Shown here: piece after piece, positions 19,748 through 36,606 of the stretch
How positions within the stretch are numbered: the stretch's first letter is position 1
Layout of the letters: each line of letters opens with the position of its first letter
Assembly (NCBI GenBank): GCA_008360975.2
Contig: CM039187.1
Coordinates: forward strand, 18,121,094-18,185,093
Length of the DNA: 64,000 bases
Source of the DNA: Lichenostomus cassidix
Lineage: Eukaryota > Chordata > Aves > Passeriformes > Meliphagidae
Reading direction: 5' to 3'
Made by a program: the position numbers and the translations under genes
The notes under the pieces: model-generated
What the model was told of the DNA's origin: nothing
Database searches by the model: none
Seen by the model: only the letters and a program-made list of their open reading frames with translations

Positions 19748-19876
19748 GGCACTGACTTCTACAGAGAAAGGTCTCTCCCAGGCAGTGTTCTCCATCCTGC
19801 CCCAGGCTTTCTGCATTTCTCTTTGATTTGTAGTATAGTAAACATGCTTCTCTTGCTTTTCTACAGCTTCTGGCAC
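19748..19876 (-). other. Unassigned open segment with a consensus donor, unit 1
   Basis: On the minus strand an open frame from about 19876 ends at a good donor (GTGAGT) near 19742-19747. The frame contains the words KQEKHVYYTTNQREMQKAW and ERPFSVEVSAKL. The copy in unit 3 (about 47865-47996) is also open with a few replacements. I do not recognise the protein. It could be an exon of a neighbouring minus-strand gene, or chance. Confidence 0.25.
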
Positions 19877-21739
19877 AGCTCTTCTTTCTCAAGGTATTCT
19901 TCATTTCTTTGCTTACCCATTAGAGTAGAGAAACATGATTTTCACTTTCATTACTTGCTGTAGTTTGGCAAGTTTTAGGAGAAAAGCCTGACTGACTGAT
20001 CCCAATACCTGTACATTTGATGTTAAAGTGTTTTTTTCTTTTCTTCATTCAAAAACTAACCTCCCAAACAGTAAGAAAGTATGTAAATCCATCAATGGGA
20101 AGTGGTCTGGGAGTTTAGGCTGATGAGATTAGGCAATGGTGTGTTCTCCTGCAGACATCTGTCTTGTGTTGCACTAGGAACTTCTCACATGGTGCTGTGG
20201 AAATTGCTGTAGCTTGACTATCTACACAACCAATAAGGAGATGGTGTCACCAAGGTGAGGATTTCTGCTCCACCATTATCATGCAGCTAGAACAGCCCAG
20301 TGCTGGCCATGCCACTGTGGTGGGGTCCTTTCTTGGGGTTGTTGTGTTTCTTTGATTTCCTTCTTTAACTTCTCAAGCCACTCTGCTACCTCTGTGCTTC
20401 TGTTGCTGGCAGGACTGAAAGGCTTGCTGAAGGCTTATATTTTATCAGTTGTTGTTAGCATCAGTTACTGCTTTGATGTGTGTTTTAAATGCATGATTTA
20501 TCATGTTTCCCTTATCACTGTAGTTATTTGATATCATGAAGTGTTAACACAAGGTTTGTTAACACAAGGTTTTGTTACTTAATGATTGCTGAATTCTTCT
20601 TGAATTTTAAATTATTTGGTGAGTTTTCTGTTATCATTTTTCTTAATGATATGCACTGTTTTCAGAGCATACAGACTACCAGCATGTTACATGTTTCCAT
20701 GATTTTTTGTGATGATGATAAGCAACTTTCTGAAGTTGCAGAATGCCTCTGATTAAGGCCAAGTCTGAGCAGGTCTCTCTGTGTTCAAGTCTTGTTTGTC
20801 CTGCAGATTCCCTGCTCAGCCTTTGGAAAGGCACAGTGGGTGCTCTGCCCCGTGATGACAGTGTCACAGCTGGGGACAGCTGATAATGCTGCCCCTTTGC
20901 TTCTTTATCTCCCAGAGCACAGACCTTTTGGATGACCTGCTGTACACCACAGTGGTTCTGCAGCTGATCAGGAGGAGCTCCAGTGCTTGTGCAGGCAACT
21001 GAGATCAGGAATCTCAGGAACTCTGCTAAGCTCAGACATCCTCTTTGAAACCCACAGACTTCACTTCTGTGCCTATTTTTATCATGTGTGGCACCTGACT
21101 GACTTTTCCCATTTCCTGACTCTTTTTTACCTGGCTTGGGGAAATTCCTAATCATTCTTTATGCTGAATATAGTCTAGAGCTAAGCACATTGGCTCTACT
21201 GAGCAATGATTATAGCTGAGCGATGGGTTATAGCAGCAACACAGTGATTTACTGTTGGTGGAGTCACAGTACAGGTCCAGAGAAGGCTGTTATCAGCTTC
21301 ATTTCCTTGCCCTTCTGGTTACTGAAAAGCAGTACATTTGCCATGTATTGCGAATGACTGATGAACTTCACTGACTTCATCCTTTTCCAGCTGAGTTATG
21401 TTTTGGGTCTGGCAAGTTCATACATAAATATTTAACCAAGTTTTTCGATCTATCATAATTTCTGTGATCTGAAAGCTAATGATGTGGTTTGTATCTTATC
21501 TCTAGTACAATGTGTAGCATTTTACATATATGGGTGTTACACCAATGGTTGAATACTGAAGATATCACTGAACCTTAATACTTGCTGACCACAGCAGATC
21601 CTCTGTCAAACTGCTGACAGAAATAAGGCAGAGGTTGATTTTGTTATTTTCTACATGGGACTAAGGAAAGTCCTGTCTGAAGGCAGTAAAAGCTTAGTAG
21701 CTGAGATGTTGCTATTCACAGCTAAACAGGCAAGATGAT

Positions 21740-22320
21740 TTTCACAGGCTACTCGGCCAACTTGCTGTCCTGCTTTTGAATGGGTTGAATGCTTTGGATT
21801 TGTGCTGGAAACAGTGTTGATAATTCAGGCATGTTTTAGAGATTGTTGAGCTGTGCTTGCACAGCCTCTATTTTTCCTACCACCCTGACAGCAACATGGC
21901 TGGGGTAGCACAAGAATTTCGGAGGAATCACAGCTGGGACAGCTGATCCCAACTATTAAAAGGGATATTTCATACCATAAGGCAACACGCTGAGCACATA
22001 AACTAGAGAGAAGTAGGGTGGGGGCCGCTGCTCAGCAGTGGCTGGGCATCAATTGGTTGTAAGTAAGCAGTTGTTTTTAATTCCCATCACTTGTCTTTCC
22101 ATTATTTTCACTTTTAAAATTTCCTTTTCTTCTTCTTCATCATCATCATAATCTTCTTCATCATCACTAATTATTTCAATTATTAAAATATTCTTATGTC
22201 AACCTATGAATTTTCTCCCTTGTACTACTCCAGTTCTCGTCCCCTCCATCCTGCTGGAGAGGGAGAGCGAGTAAGCAGCTGTGTGGTGCTCAGTTGTCAG
22301 CTGGGGTTAAACCATCTCCA
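21740..22320 (+). mobile_element. Avian ERVL-type solo LTR, unit 2, + strand
   Basis: Counterpart of the unit 1 + strand LTR, with the same gacagctgatcccaa, gatatttcataccata and ctggggttaaaccat blocks. Its TCT/TCA microsatellite (22127-22166) has a different pattern from unit 1. It was inherited with the duplication, not independently inserted. Confidence 0.72.
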
Positions 22321-22796
22321 TGAAAATGTTTAGTGAAATGTCACATTATAATGTAAGGACATGGGAGCCCAAGGATGGATGTGCTGGATCATGGCAATAG
22401 TCAAGGCAGCCCAGAATTCTGTCCAGCTCCAACAGTAGCTTAAAAATTAGTTCCCAAGGACCAGAACAGAATCATGGCTACCACAGAGGAATATTCTCTC
22501 AGACTGCTTCAGTCTCCAGGGATTCATGAGCTATAAGTGATACCTTTGTGTTTGAGTACCTTCAATGGATTTTGCTCCCATGCATTTGCCTGGTTACATT
22601 TTTGGACACATAATCCCAAAAAATGGCGTTCCACAGCCCAAGGGCATGGTGTGTGAAAAGCCACCTCCTTTAAAGCCTAAAGCCACCTCCTAAAGCCACA
22701 TTCTTTAAAAATATGGAAAGGAACAAATACCAAAAATGGTTACATTTCTTTGTGCCTGGATGCCAAGGAATAGACATTGGTTAATAGTCTGTACCC

Positions 22797-23275
22797 AGCT
22801 TTTCACTGTGCAGACTCTGGACCTTTCTGTAACAGGATGAGGGAGCGACTTGGAAGATCAAAAATGATCACATTTCCTAGTTAAGACAAAGATAGTTTAA
22901 CAAAGAGAAGGAAAAAAGTAAACAAGTAATGCAAAGACTCACCACCTCCCCCCAGAAGACTCATGACCAGACAGCCTCTGAACAATGGCTGCATTGGAGA
23001 GACAATTCCCCAGTTTTCGTTGCTGAGCAAGACATCAGATGACATGGACTGTCTCTCTCTGGCCAGTTTGGGTTGGTTGTCCCAGCTGTGTCCACTCGCA
23101 ATCCCTTGCTGACCCCCAGCCTGTTACTCGTGTTGGGGACAGAGGGAGCAACCAAGAAAGCCTCAGTGCTGTGCAAGCATAGCTCAGCAGTAGCTAAAAC
23201 ATTGGTGTGTCCTCAAAGCTGTCACAAATCTAAACCATGGCACCACACAGGCTGCTGTGAGGGAGCCAGATGCAG
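22797..23275 (-). mobile_element. Avian ERVL-type LTR, unit 2, - strand
   Basis: Counterpart of the unit 1 - strand LTR at 5275-5745, in the same inverted arrangement with the + strand LTR. Ends are approximate. Confidence 0.68.
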
Positions 23276-25267
23276 TACGCCTTTGCAGGCTGTGAATACA
23301 CTTGAAGGGGCTGTTTTGAGGATAAGAAGGTGTCTGTTTTCTCACAGAGCTAACCTGCAGGACAACAGAAGCAGGTGAATTAATAGCAGGTCCCAGATTA
23401 AAGGCTATGTATGTATAAATGCAGGACAGAATCCTGGGAGCTGGCCTATATGTGACACCAGGCAGGCCCAGCAAAGCACCAGCCTCCAGAAGGCATTCAA
23501 AGGAAGGTCTGGAATTTGAAAGACTGGTTCCTACAGCAGCATCCCATCCTGTCCATTGGAGCTTAAATTCACAGGTGGAGCTAGAGAATGGTGCCAATTT
23601 GTAGCAAGACCAGAGCCCCCAGCATCTGCTTTCCTACCACACTGGGAAGACAGCTGGGAAGAAAGCAGAGTCTTTGAGGTGCTTCCTGTGAATGTGAACT
23701 GCATCAGGATGGGTCTTTCATACCCAGATAAGCCTTTCATACTCAAATAGCCTTTCCCACTCAACTAATCCCTGTCTTTCTGTCATCAGAGGTGACCCAA
23801 GACTTTTGGCAGTTAAATCTCTTCTCAGTTAAACTCATGGATCCCTCCAAGCAGCTCTGGCCTTACTCCTAACACCATTTTGAAACCCTTCAGGGATTAT
23901 GTGAGTAATTAAATAAATAATAAAAAGGCCATGTCTGGATGTGGGATGATGCTCCAAGCAAAGCCCAGCTTTTCCAGCGCATTGGGCTTCACAAGCAGTT
24001 GTTCACCCTCAGGGTTGCCAATAGAGGAATGCAAGGCACTTTATCTACAAAATTGAAGGAAAAGAAAATGCAAAGAACAGGAGTTTTTCCTTGATGGCCA
24101 TAAAAGTAAGTGTTCTCAGCAATGTAATCATCCCTCCAGAGCATAGAAGGCTCCTTTCCATTTCACTCATCTGCCCACTTCTGGTTTTAAATACCCTGGT
24201 GTGCATTATTCAGAGCAGTGCCCATTGTACTAGAATTTGCAAAATTTGTTGCTGATAGAAAAACCTCATTAGGACCAGGAGAGTTGAGCAGAGGATTAGA
24301 GTCATCTGCCTCAAAATAGATCCTGTCAGCTCAATTGAATGCCCATCTTTTTAATATCTAAATTTCAGCAAGACATGTTTCTTTCCTAGCTGTTGTAGAA
24401 TCTGCTAGTACTCAGCTAATTGGGCTACAGATAAAACGTGCACATCCTTAAAACCCCATTTTGACCATTCAGTAGAAAATGAAGTGGGGTGTTTACAGAA
24501 TATCTGGCTATTTTTTTACACTTGAATACTCAAAAAATGGTTGAACAAATGTGGACTCAAGTTCTAAGGCAGTGAGTTCAGGGAGGAAGACAAATTACTG
24601 TCATGGTGTGTTACCATTACCAGCAACACAAAGAAGAGATTTAGATATACATATATTCTTATGTAAGGATACATAAGATATGTCAGGATGTATCAGATTA
24701 TATGCACGTCAACATATCCATCCAGCATCACAGCATCTAAGGGGTCAGTATCATTTTGGCTATGTGTCTCAAATGATGGAATAGGATAGGCTGAGTCTTG
24801 GCAGGTGGCAGAGCCTGTTTTTCTGATGGAAATGGTCCCTGATGTGGTTGTTTGGGTGTGACATCCCTCATCTGACATTAATTGTCTGAAAATCTGGATG
24901 AGCTCCCTTTCTAGTGTGTGAAGAGAAACAGGCACTGCCAGAGGATACTGACATCCATTTAATGCTCATCCATTATCAGCAGGTGCTTTGCAGAGACCCA
25001 GCTGTCTGAAGCAAAGAGCAGGAGTGTGGTCAGAGTGTGACCAGAGCCTATGTGGTGATGGGCGAGGACTCTGCTGTGGGGCAAGACCTACCCAGAGAGC
25101 ATAGAATAGAGGACTTCTCTCCCCTGCTAGGGATCTGGGGCTGTCAAACATAAAGCTTCTCAGACACAGAGGGAATGGTGGGAGGGGGAGGAGGGAGAAT
25201 GAATGAAAAGGAAGCTGTTATAAGCAGAACTGTCCAGAGAGATTTTGCTACAGAGAACTCATAGTGA

Positions 25268-25438
25268 GATTAAAGAGTGATGCTAATGGATTAAAGAGAT
25301 TAAAGAGTGATGCTAATTTGATTAAAGAGTGGTGCTAATAATGCCAAAGTTGTGGGTTTGATCCTTGTAGGGGCCATTCACTTACAAGTTGGACTAGATG
25401 ATCCTTGTGCATCCCTTCCAACTTAGAATATTCTGTAA
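25268..25438 (+). mobile_element. TguSINE1-like SINE (tRNA-Ile head, CR1 tail), unit 2
   Basis: The head matches a tRNA-Ile(AAT) gene (gagtggtgctaataatgcca, then gtgggtttgatcc), and the tail matches the CR1 3' end (ggactagatgatccttgtg, ccttccaacttagaatattc). This structure is that of the songbird SINE TguSINE1, mobilised by CR1. The copy is old, and its 5' part carries local tandem copies of attaaagagtgatgctaat at about 25269-25340. Confidence 0.75.
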
Positions 25439-25788
25439 CTGACATACTTCACTTTTCTTGCCAGCATTATCCACTGCATTGCCTTTGAGCACCAGTTTCA
25501 TAGATCACAGATAAACAGAGCTAACCAAACTTCTTTTGCAGATTCTCATTCAGGATGATGCTAAGAGTAATGTTATGTCTCTTTCATATTACACAGAGAC
25601 TCGCTAAGGTCATAAAACCAATTTTTCTATTTCTTTTTTAATTCCACTAATATTTCCATTCCCCTTCTTAAGCTACATCTGTTATCATCTTCCTCTCTTT
25701 ACATGTCTTCATCCCTTGTTTTTTTGTTTCCCTACTGTGGCTTCGCTGAGTCTGAATTACGATTGCTTTAGGACAATTACATAACTCA

Positions 25789-25917
25789 CAAAGTAAATGT
25801 CAGTAACGTTCATTCTTCTCATGAGCAGATTAATAAGTAAACTCATATCTCAGCAGGAATAGAAAGGCACTATTGGCTAATTCCAACCACATGCTCTGGT
25901 ATCACAGCATATAAATA
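25789..25917 (+). promoter_or_regulatory. Gene B core promoter: TATA box, CCAAT box, altered HNF4-like site
   Basis: TATAAATA lies at 25910-25917 and inverted CCAAT (ATTGG) at 25872-25876. At 25789-25797 the motif that reads CAAAGTCAA in A and D reads CAAAGTAAA. If it is a nuclear-receptor site, that site is weakened here. Confidence 0.55.
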
Positions 25918-25981
25918 AGCATGGATTTACAGGTCCAGAATTAGGCTTTTCTGACACTTGGCTTCTCTTCCTCAGCTTACC

Positions 25982-31969
<5,988 letters not shown>

Positions 31970-32567
31970 CCAAGTGAAGACACTTGCCAGCTCCCAAACT
32001 CATGAGTGCTCTGGCTGAATGACAGTCATTCCCCGACCTGTTGAGAGTGAAACTTCTCTCTTTATGGAGAGAAGAGTGCTTAGAAAAGAAAATTGTATGG
32101 TGTTTTTTAATCAACACAGCCAGCTCTTAACAGAGTAGGCAATTGCATAGGGAAGGACACAGCTCCCTGTGCAAAATTACACAGGCTCATCTACCTCGCC
32201 CAGCTCTGGTTCCTGTCTGGCTCCTGACATGCCAGGCTGTCTGGACTACTTCTCTGAGATCCCAGCTGCTGCTGTCCATATCACCTGATCCTCTCAGCAG
32301 AGCAGGAATAGATGCTTGTACTTCAGGGTTTTTAGACTCTGCTTGATGTACCTCTCTCCTCTGTATCTTCTGTTTGTTTGTGACCAATTTGTAAAGGCAA
32401 GCATAAAACATTGAGGTTTTTTGTGTTAAATGATGATCATATACTGTATTCTTGCTCCAATACATATTGTTTACTGTGGTGGGATGGAGTTTATCAATGA
32501 CTGGGCAGATGGGTCACCTTCTGTGTGATTATAATGAAGGTTTGTGAAATTACAATTTATACTGCAA

Positions 32568-32600
32568 AATAAAGAAGTAATATACTGAATTGTTTTTCTG
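32568..32600 (+). terminator. Gene B poly(A) signal
   Basis: AATAAA at 32568-32573 is followed by a T/GT-rich stretch (ttgtttttctgag) within 30 bases, a normal arrangement for 3' end cleavage. The 3' UTR is about 610 bases. Confidence 0.7.
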
Positions 32601-34556
32601 AGATTCCAGAACATCTTTTAGTGAAAAACCTGTGTCCACAAAGCTTATACTTCAAAATCTCTTTCAAGTCTTGTGCACATCTGTTTCATTTCACTTATAT
32701 GAAATGTACTATGGCTTGAAGAATGGGCTGGCTAATGACCTAAAAACTTCCATTCTCCATGTAGGATAAAGCTGCACTGACCCTATGGGACCTGTCACAA
32801 CCCCAGTTGTGGTTACAGAGCTGTTCAGTGTGGGGGGAAAAAAGGAACAAATTAAATACCAGGATCCTCCCACTACCATTTTCGACCTGAATGCCAGCTT
32901 GCATCTTTCCATTATTTTATGAAGTACATAAAGATCGCTAGAGCAATGTTACAATCAGGAAAAAAATCATAAATGGAGTTTACATGAAATGCCAAACATA
33001 CATGTACAGATCCATGACTGACATTTCCTGTCTTGATCACACTCCCACCAATGTACAATATATATTGATGACAGTGAGGACAAAGAGCAAAATCTGTGCT
33101 CTGTGGGAAAAGACAGCAACTGTAATATTACCACAATGGCATTAACTGTTTATGTGAAACAGGCAGAACTTGTTTGCTTTCAAAGATTAATAAGCTATAC
33201 ATACCGTGAATTGGTAGCATGGCATTGCTAAGGCAAAAAGCCACAACTATCACAGAAAGAAGTCCTCTCACCAGATAAAAAGAAAGCACTCTGTACTTCC
33301 TCTTTAGCTGTCCCATGACTAAAATTGCCAGAACAAATGAGGGAGCACCTTCCTTGTTCCAGATACCTTCCTCCATGCTGAAAAGACAAGGAGGCAGCCA
33401 ATGCAGATCAGCAAGAAAAGAGTTTAAGGACCCAGAGACTCCACCATGGTATGAAGTGGGCTTTGCGATTCGAGAAGGGCTGAAGCCATGTGTCCTGATT
33501 CTGAAGACTGTGGATCTCTCCACAAAGTACTGCTCTGAAAGTTGGATAACTTCAGAATAACCTGTTAGAGCAGCTGGGCAGAACTCTCTTAACATGCTGG
33601 GTAAAAAGAATTCTCCTCTGGAACTGAACTCTTCTGCTTCTGCCAAAAGAGCTCTATTTGCTAGGCTGATTTTCACCTCCTGGCTTGCAGTTGCAGTCCA
33701 AGCCATCAAGAACTGCTTCAGCTCCAAAGTGGTTGAATAGACCACTTTGATGACACACTTTGTCCCTTGACTCTCATCCATCAGCCTTCCCTTTTCTGTT
33801 TTGTTCCTGCTCCTCCCTTGAAGAACCCACTACTTTCTTACACTTACCTTCCACCAAAAAATGCCGCAAAAGAGAACAGTGAGCTTTAATCTCCTTCTGT
33901 ACCTCTGTACCACCTCTGCAGTTTCTCAGGGACTCTCCAGGTGAAACCTGAGCAGTAACCAAGCCGTGGCTTTGCTTTTGGACTGTCTATATATTTCCCA
34001 ATACAATGCTGTTCACACACACACACCTATGTCTCTTCTATGCTGCTACTCTCCAAGGACCTGCCATCCTTGACATGATTTGGATTCTATCAGTGACACA
34101 GAGATCCCTCAGGCAGGGAGGGCAATAGTTACTCAGAGACATAAATGGGAACATTATCTGTCAGCTCTGGGCCTAACTGGGATGCCACTGTCACACAATC
34201 CTCCAGCCAGCCAGGAAGCTGGCCTCCAAAATTTCCTCTCAATAAAAAGTCACTTGTGGGACAAACCCCTCCTCTCATTTTTGCCTCTGGGAGGTGGGAT
34301 ACTCAAGAGTTTGGGAAGGAACTCACTATTTTTACCTCTCTTACCTGAAAACACTAAACACTTGCTGACAATTCATGGTGAGAAGGGTTTCACTTCAGAG
34401 TCCCTGGAAGTTTTCATCCTTGTAGTTTTAAAATGGCACTGTATTTACTATACAGAAAAGCAACTTTTTCAACAAGAACAAGACTTGGTTCGCACTGTGC
34501 CCTTCCTGTTGGATCTGTGGTTTTCCCTGCTGGCATGGCGCCTCCTTGTGTCCCTC
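32584..34556. repeat. Downstream segment kept in units 2 and 4 but absent from units 1 and 3
   Basis: About 1.97 kb between the gene B poly(A) site and the tgcagtcctgccaggtaac boundary. The same segment follows gene D (60867-62818). In units 1 and 3 it is replaced by a short filler (gaagaagttacc). It holds a minus-strand open frame of 217 codons and a short CA repeat near 34012-34024. Confidence 0.85.
33128..33781 (-). CDS. Unassigned minus-strand ORF, 217 codons, unit 2
   Basis: An open frame from ATG to stop without introns. The first ~130 residues are mixed polar. The last ~80 include a hydrophobic stretch containing SFYLVRGLLSVIVVAF that could span a membrane. I do not recognise a family. 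The counterpart in unit 4 (61415-62044, 209 codons) is open from the same start to the same stop, although it differs by many substitutions and by two indels of 3 and 21 bases, both multiples of three. This could be a real gene or retained chance; no promoter or splice evidence is visible. Confidence 0.3.
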   Translation of the reverse strand: MDESQGTKCVIKVVYSTTLELKQFLMAWTATASQEVKISLANRALLAEAEEFSSRGEFFLPSMLREFCPAALTGYSEVIQLSEQYFVERSTVFRIRTHGFSPSRIAKPTSYHGGVSGSLNSFLADLHWLPPCLFSMEEGIWNKEGAPSFVLAILVMGQLKRKYRVLSFYLVRGLLSVIVVAFCLSNAMLPIHGMYSLLIFESKQVLPVSHKQLMPLW

Positions 34557-35185
34557 TGCAGTCCTGCCAGGTAACACGGTGAGCACAGAAATGCTGTTTC
34601 TATTTCAAACCCAGGATTTTCAAAGTGATGGTGAAGGTTCTCAAAAAGTCATCTGCTTCACTGTTTTTAAGGAGACATTTTTTTAAACGTTCTAAAAAGT
34701 TTGAACTACTCCTTTCTTGCATATCAGCACTTATGATGTTCAACTGCAACTCTTACTCAAAAGCCAGATTGAATCACTTAAGGTCAATACAGAAAAAATA
34801 TCCTTAGAGTAGGAGGAATATCTGTTCAGCAGGAAGGGCTCTGCCAAATCTGCAACTTGTAACATTATTAACCTAGTAGAGAAGCAGCTTTTTCTGCTAA
34901 GCATGCCACTTCAAAACTACTACATTAGAGAAAGAATCTGCTAAGTTAACTGAGCACATGATAAAGTAGTATGTCTTGAAATTTCACCTGAGGTCCAGAC
35001 ATTAAATAATATAGTTGCAGGAATACTTGATGCAGAGTTTAAAAGATGTTCTCTTCTACCTTCGCCAGTACCTTGAAGGAGTTTGTCTTTTTTAACAGAC
35101 CCCTTTGAAAAAATAAAAAAAAACTTGTGTAATCTTTCCAACAGAACTTGAGATTCCAGAGAAATAAATGCAGCAAATCTATTGT

Positions 35186-35420
35186 AATTTATAGTAATTA
35201 GTCCCTCTAATTTATAGTAGTATACTACAGTATATAGTATACTACTATATACTATATATATAGTAGTATACTATATATATAGTATATACAGTAGTATATA
35301 CTATATGTTAGATATATAGTATATATAATATATATAATATTTATATATACTATATATAATATATATAATAGTATACTAAAGTATTAGTAGTATACTAATT
35401 TATAGTAATTAGTCCCTCTA
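35186..35420. repeat. AT-rich palindromic expansion flanked by a 24-base direct repeat, unit 2 only
   Basis: About 187 bases of tatagtatactatata-type sequence (35210-35396), rich in inverted repeats able to form hairpins or cruciforms. It lies between two identical 24-base copies (35186-35209 and 35397-35420) of sequence that is single in units 1, 3 and 4. It is a copy-specific expansion. Confidence 0.85.
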
Positions 35421-35891
35421 CTTCCAACAGATAAAAGGGGATACCAAAATGAAGTATTTTCAACACTCCACCCATTAAGCCCAAAGGTCCAGCTATCTTC
35501 CCAACACAGAGCTCAGTGATGCAAAAGTTGAAGTCCAGGACCTGCTGCTACTAAGGGAAAATGTCTTTACAGATTATGGAAGACTTTCCCTAGACCACGT
35601 ATTTCATGTGGAAAACAGGACTAACACACATATAGCCAATATCAACATGAGTTATGGACAAGCTTCTACTTTTCACTGCAGAACTGAGGCAACAGTACCC
35701 CTTGAGAAGAGGAAAATATTATTCAGCCTTAAGCTTGAATACAGCCTACTGCATTCAATAGCTGGAAAAGGTTCCCAGTCTCCATGTTAGCTGTAACCAA
35801 ATCCTTGTCAACATACAGAATCGCTGCTGTGCAAAGCCAGAGAGATCAGTCTGATTCATTGCCCAAATCCAGCTTATAGACTGCTGTAATT

Positions 35892-36606
35892 TCATCGTTT
35901 CTCCAGTTTTTTGTACTTGGCTTCTGCAGAAAGAAAAATAGTATTTTAGTAGTGGGTAGGTACTGTATCCTGTGAGCTAATTTACTATATCATTCAGGAT
36001 CCTTTTTTACGTTTTTGCATTTAACCAAATATAATTGTACATTTTTTTTTTTTAAGAACTCATCTTTTTAAAGTCAAACATCAATATTAATTTAAGCCAA
36101 GGGGACTTGGGTGCCTGGTGGGACTTTATGAACCCCTATATTTGCAAGGTTGAACATCAATCTTTAAAATATGAGGCAGTGCATAGCATAGAAAAGAAAT
36201 CAAGCCTCACTAATAAGCTGTAGTTGAGCAACACCTGTACTAGTCCACCATAATATAACATGTTACATGAACCTTTTCCCAAAGCTTATCACTTCACACA
36301 TGTTTGTGCTCAAAAGCACCATAGGCAACTCTGCAGTTTAGAGTTGCTAAACGTTCTTTCTTTTCAAATCCCCTTGCAAGGCACTGTGCTGCTAGGTCTT
36401 AAAAGTGGAGGACAATAGTTACCAAGTTATAAGCATCCAATTTATAAGCTGCCTGCTCTTAAGCTGCCTGCTAGGTCTTAAAAGTGGAGGACAATAGTTA
36501 CCAAGTTTTTTGGAATAAGCATCCAATTTATAAGCTGCCTGCTCCAGAGCTGCAACCTGTTCCTCAATTAGGTTCATCTGCTCCAGATATGGCTGAAGAT
36601 CAGCAT
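35892..36606 (-). pseudogene. BLOC1S2 3' fragment (last two coding exons), unit 2
   Basis: The penultimate exon is 36502-36606 (105 nt) and the terminal exon is 35892-35923 (32 nt, TGA stop). The tail reads EAKYKKLEKR, the form typical of vertebrates, so this copy is less changed here than unit 1 (EAKCKRLEKR). One replacement (I to M) lies in the QIN segment of the penultimate exon. Upstream exons are not found in the unit. A 79-base tandem duplication lies just past the donor site (36392-36470). Confidence 0.85.
36392..36549. repeat. 79-base tandem duplication overlapping the BLOC1S2 exon end, unit 2
   Basis: The words ctaggtcttaaaagtggagg start at 36392 and again at 36471. The left copy has lost about seven bases (ccaagttataagc instead of ccaagttttttggaataagc). 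It duplicates the donor site and part of the penultimate BLOC1S2 exon into the following intron. It is absent from units 1 and 3. Confidence 0.8.

Noticed and set aside
16690..20469. Search for the upstream exons of BLOC1S2 within a unit
   Set aside because: I looked on the minus strand for the segments that normally precede the last two exons and did not find them.
25268..25438. tRNA-Ile gene
   Set aside because: The head resembles tRNA-Ile, but the sequence has decayed and is joined to a CR1 tail, so it is a SINE.
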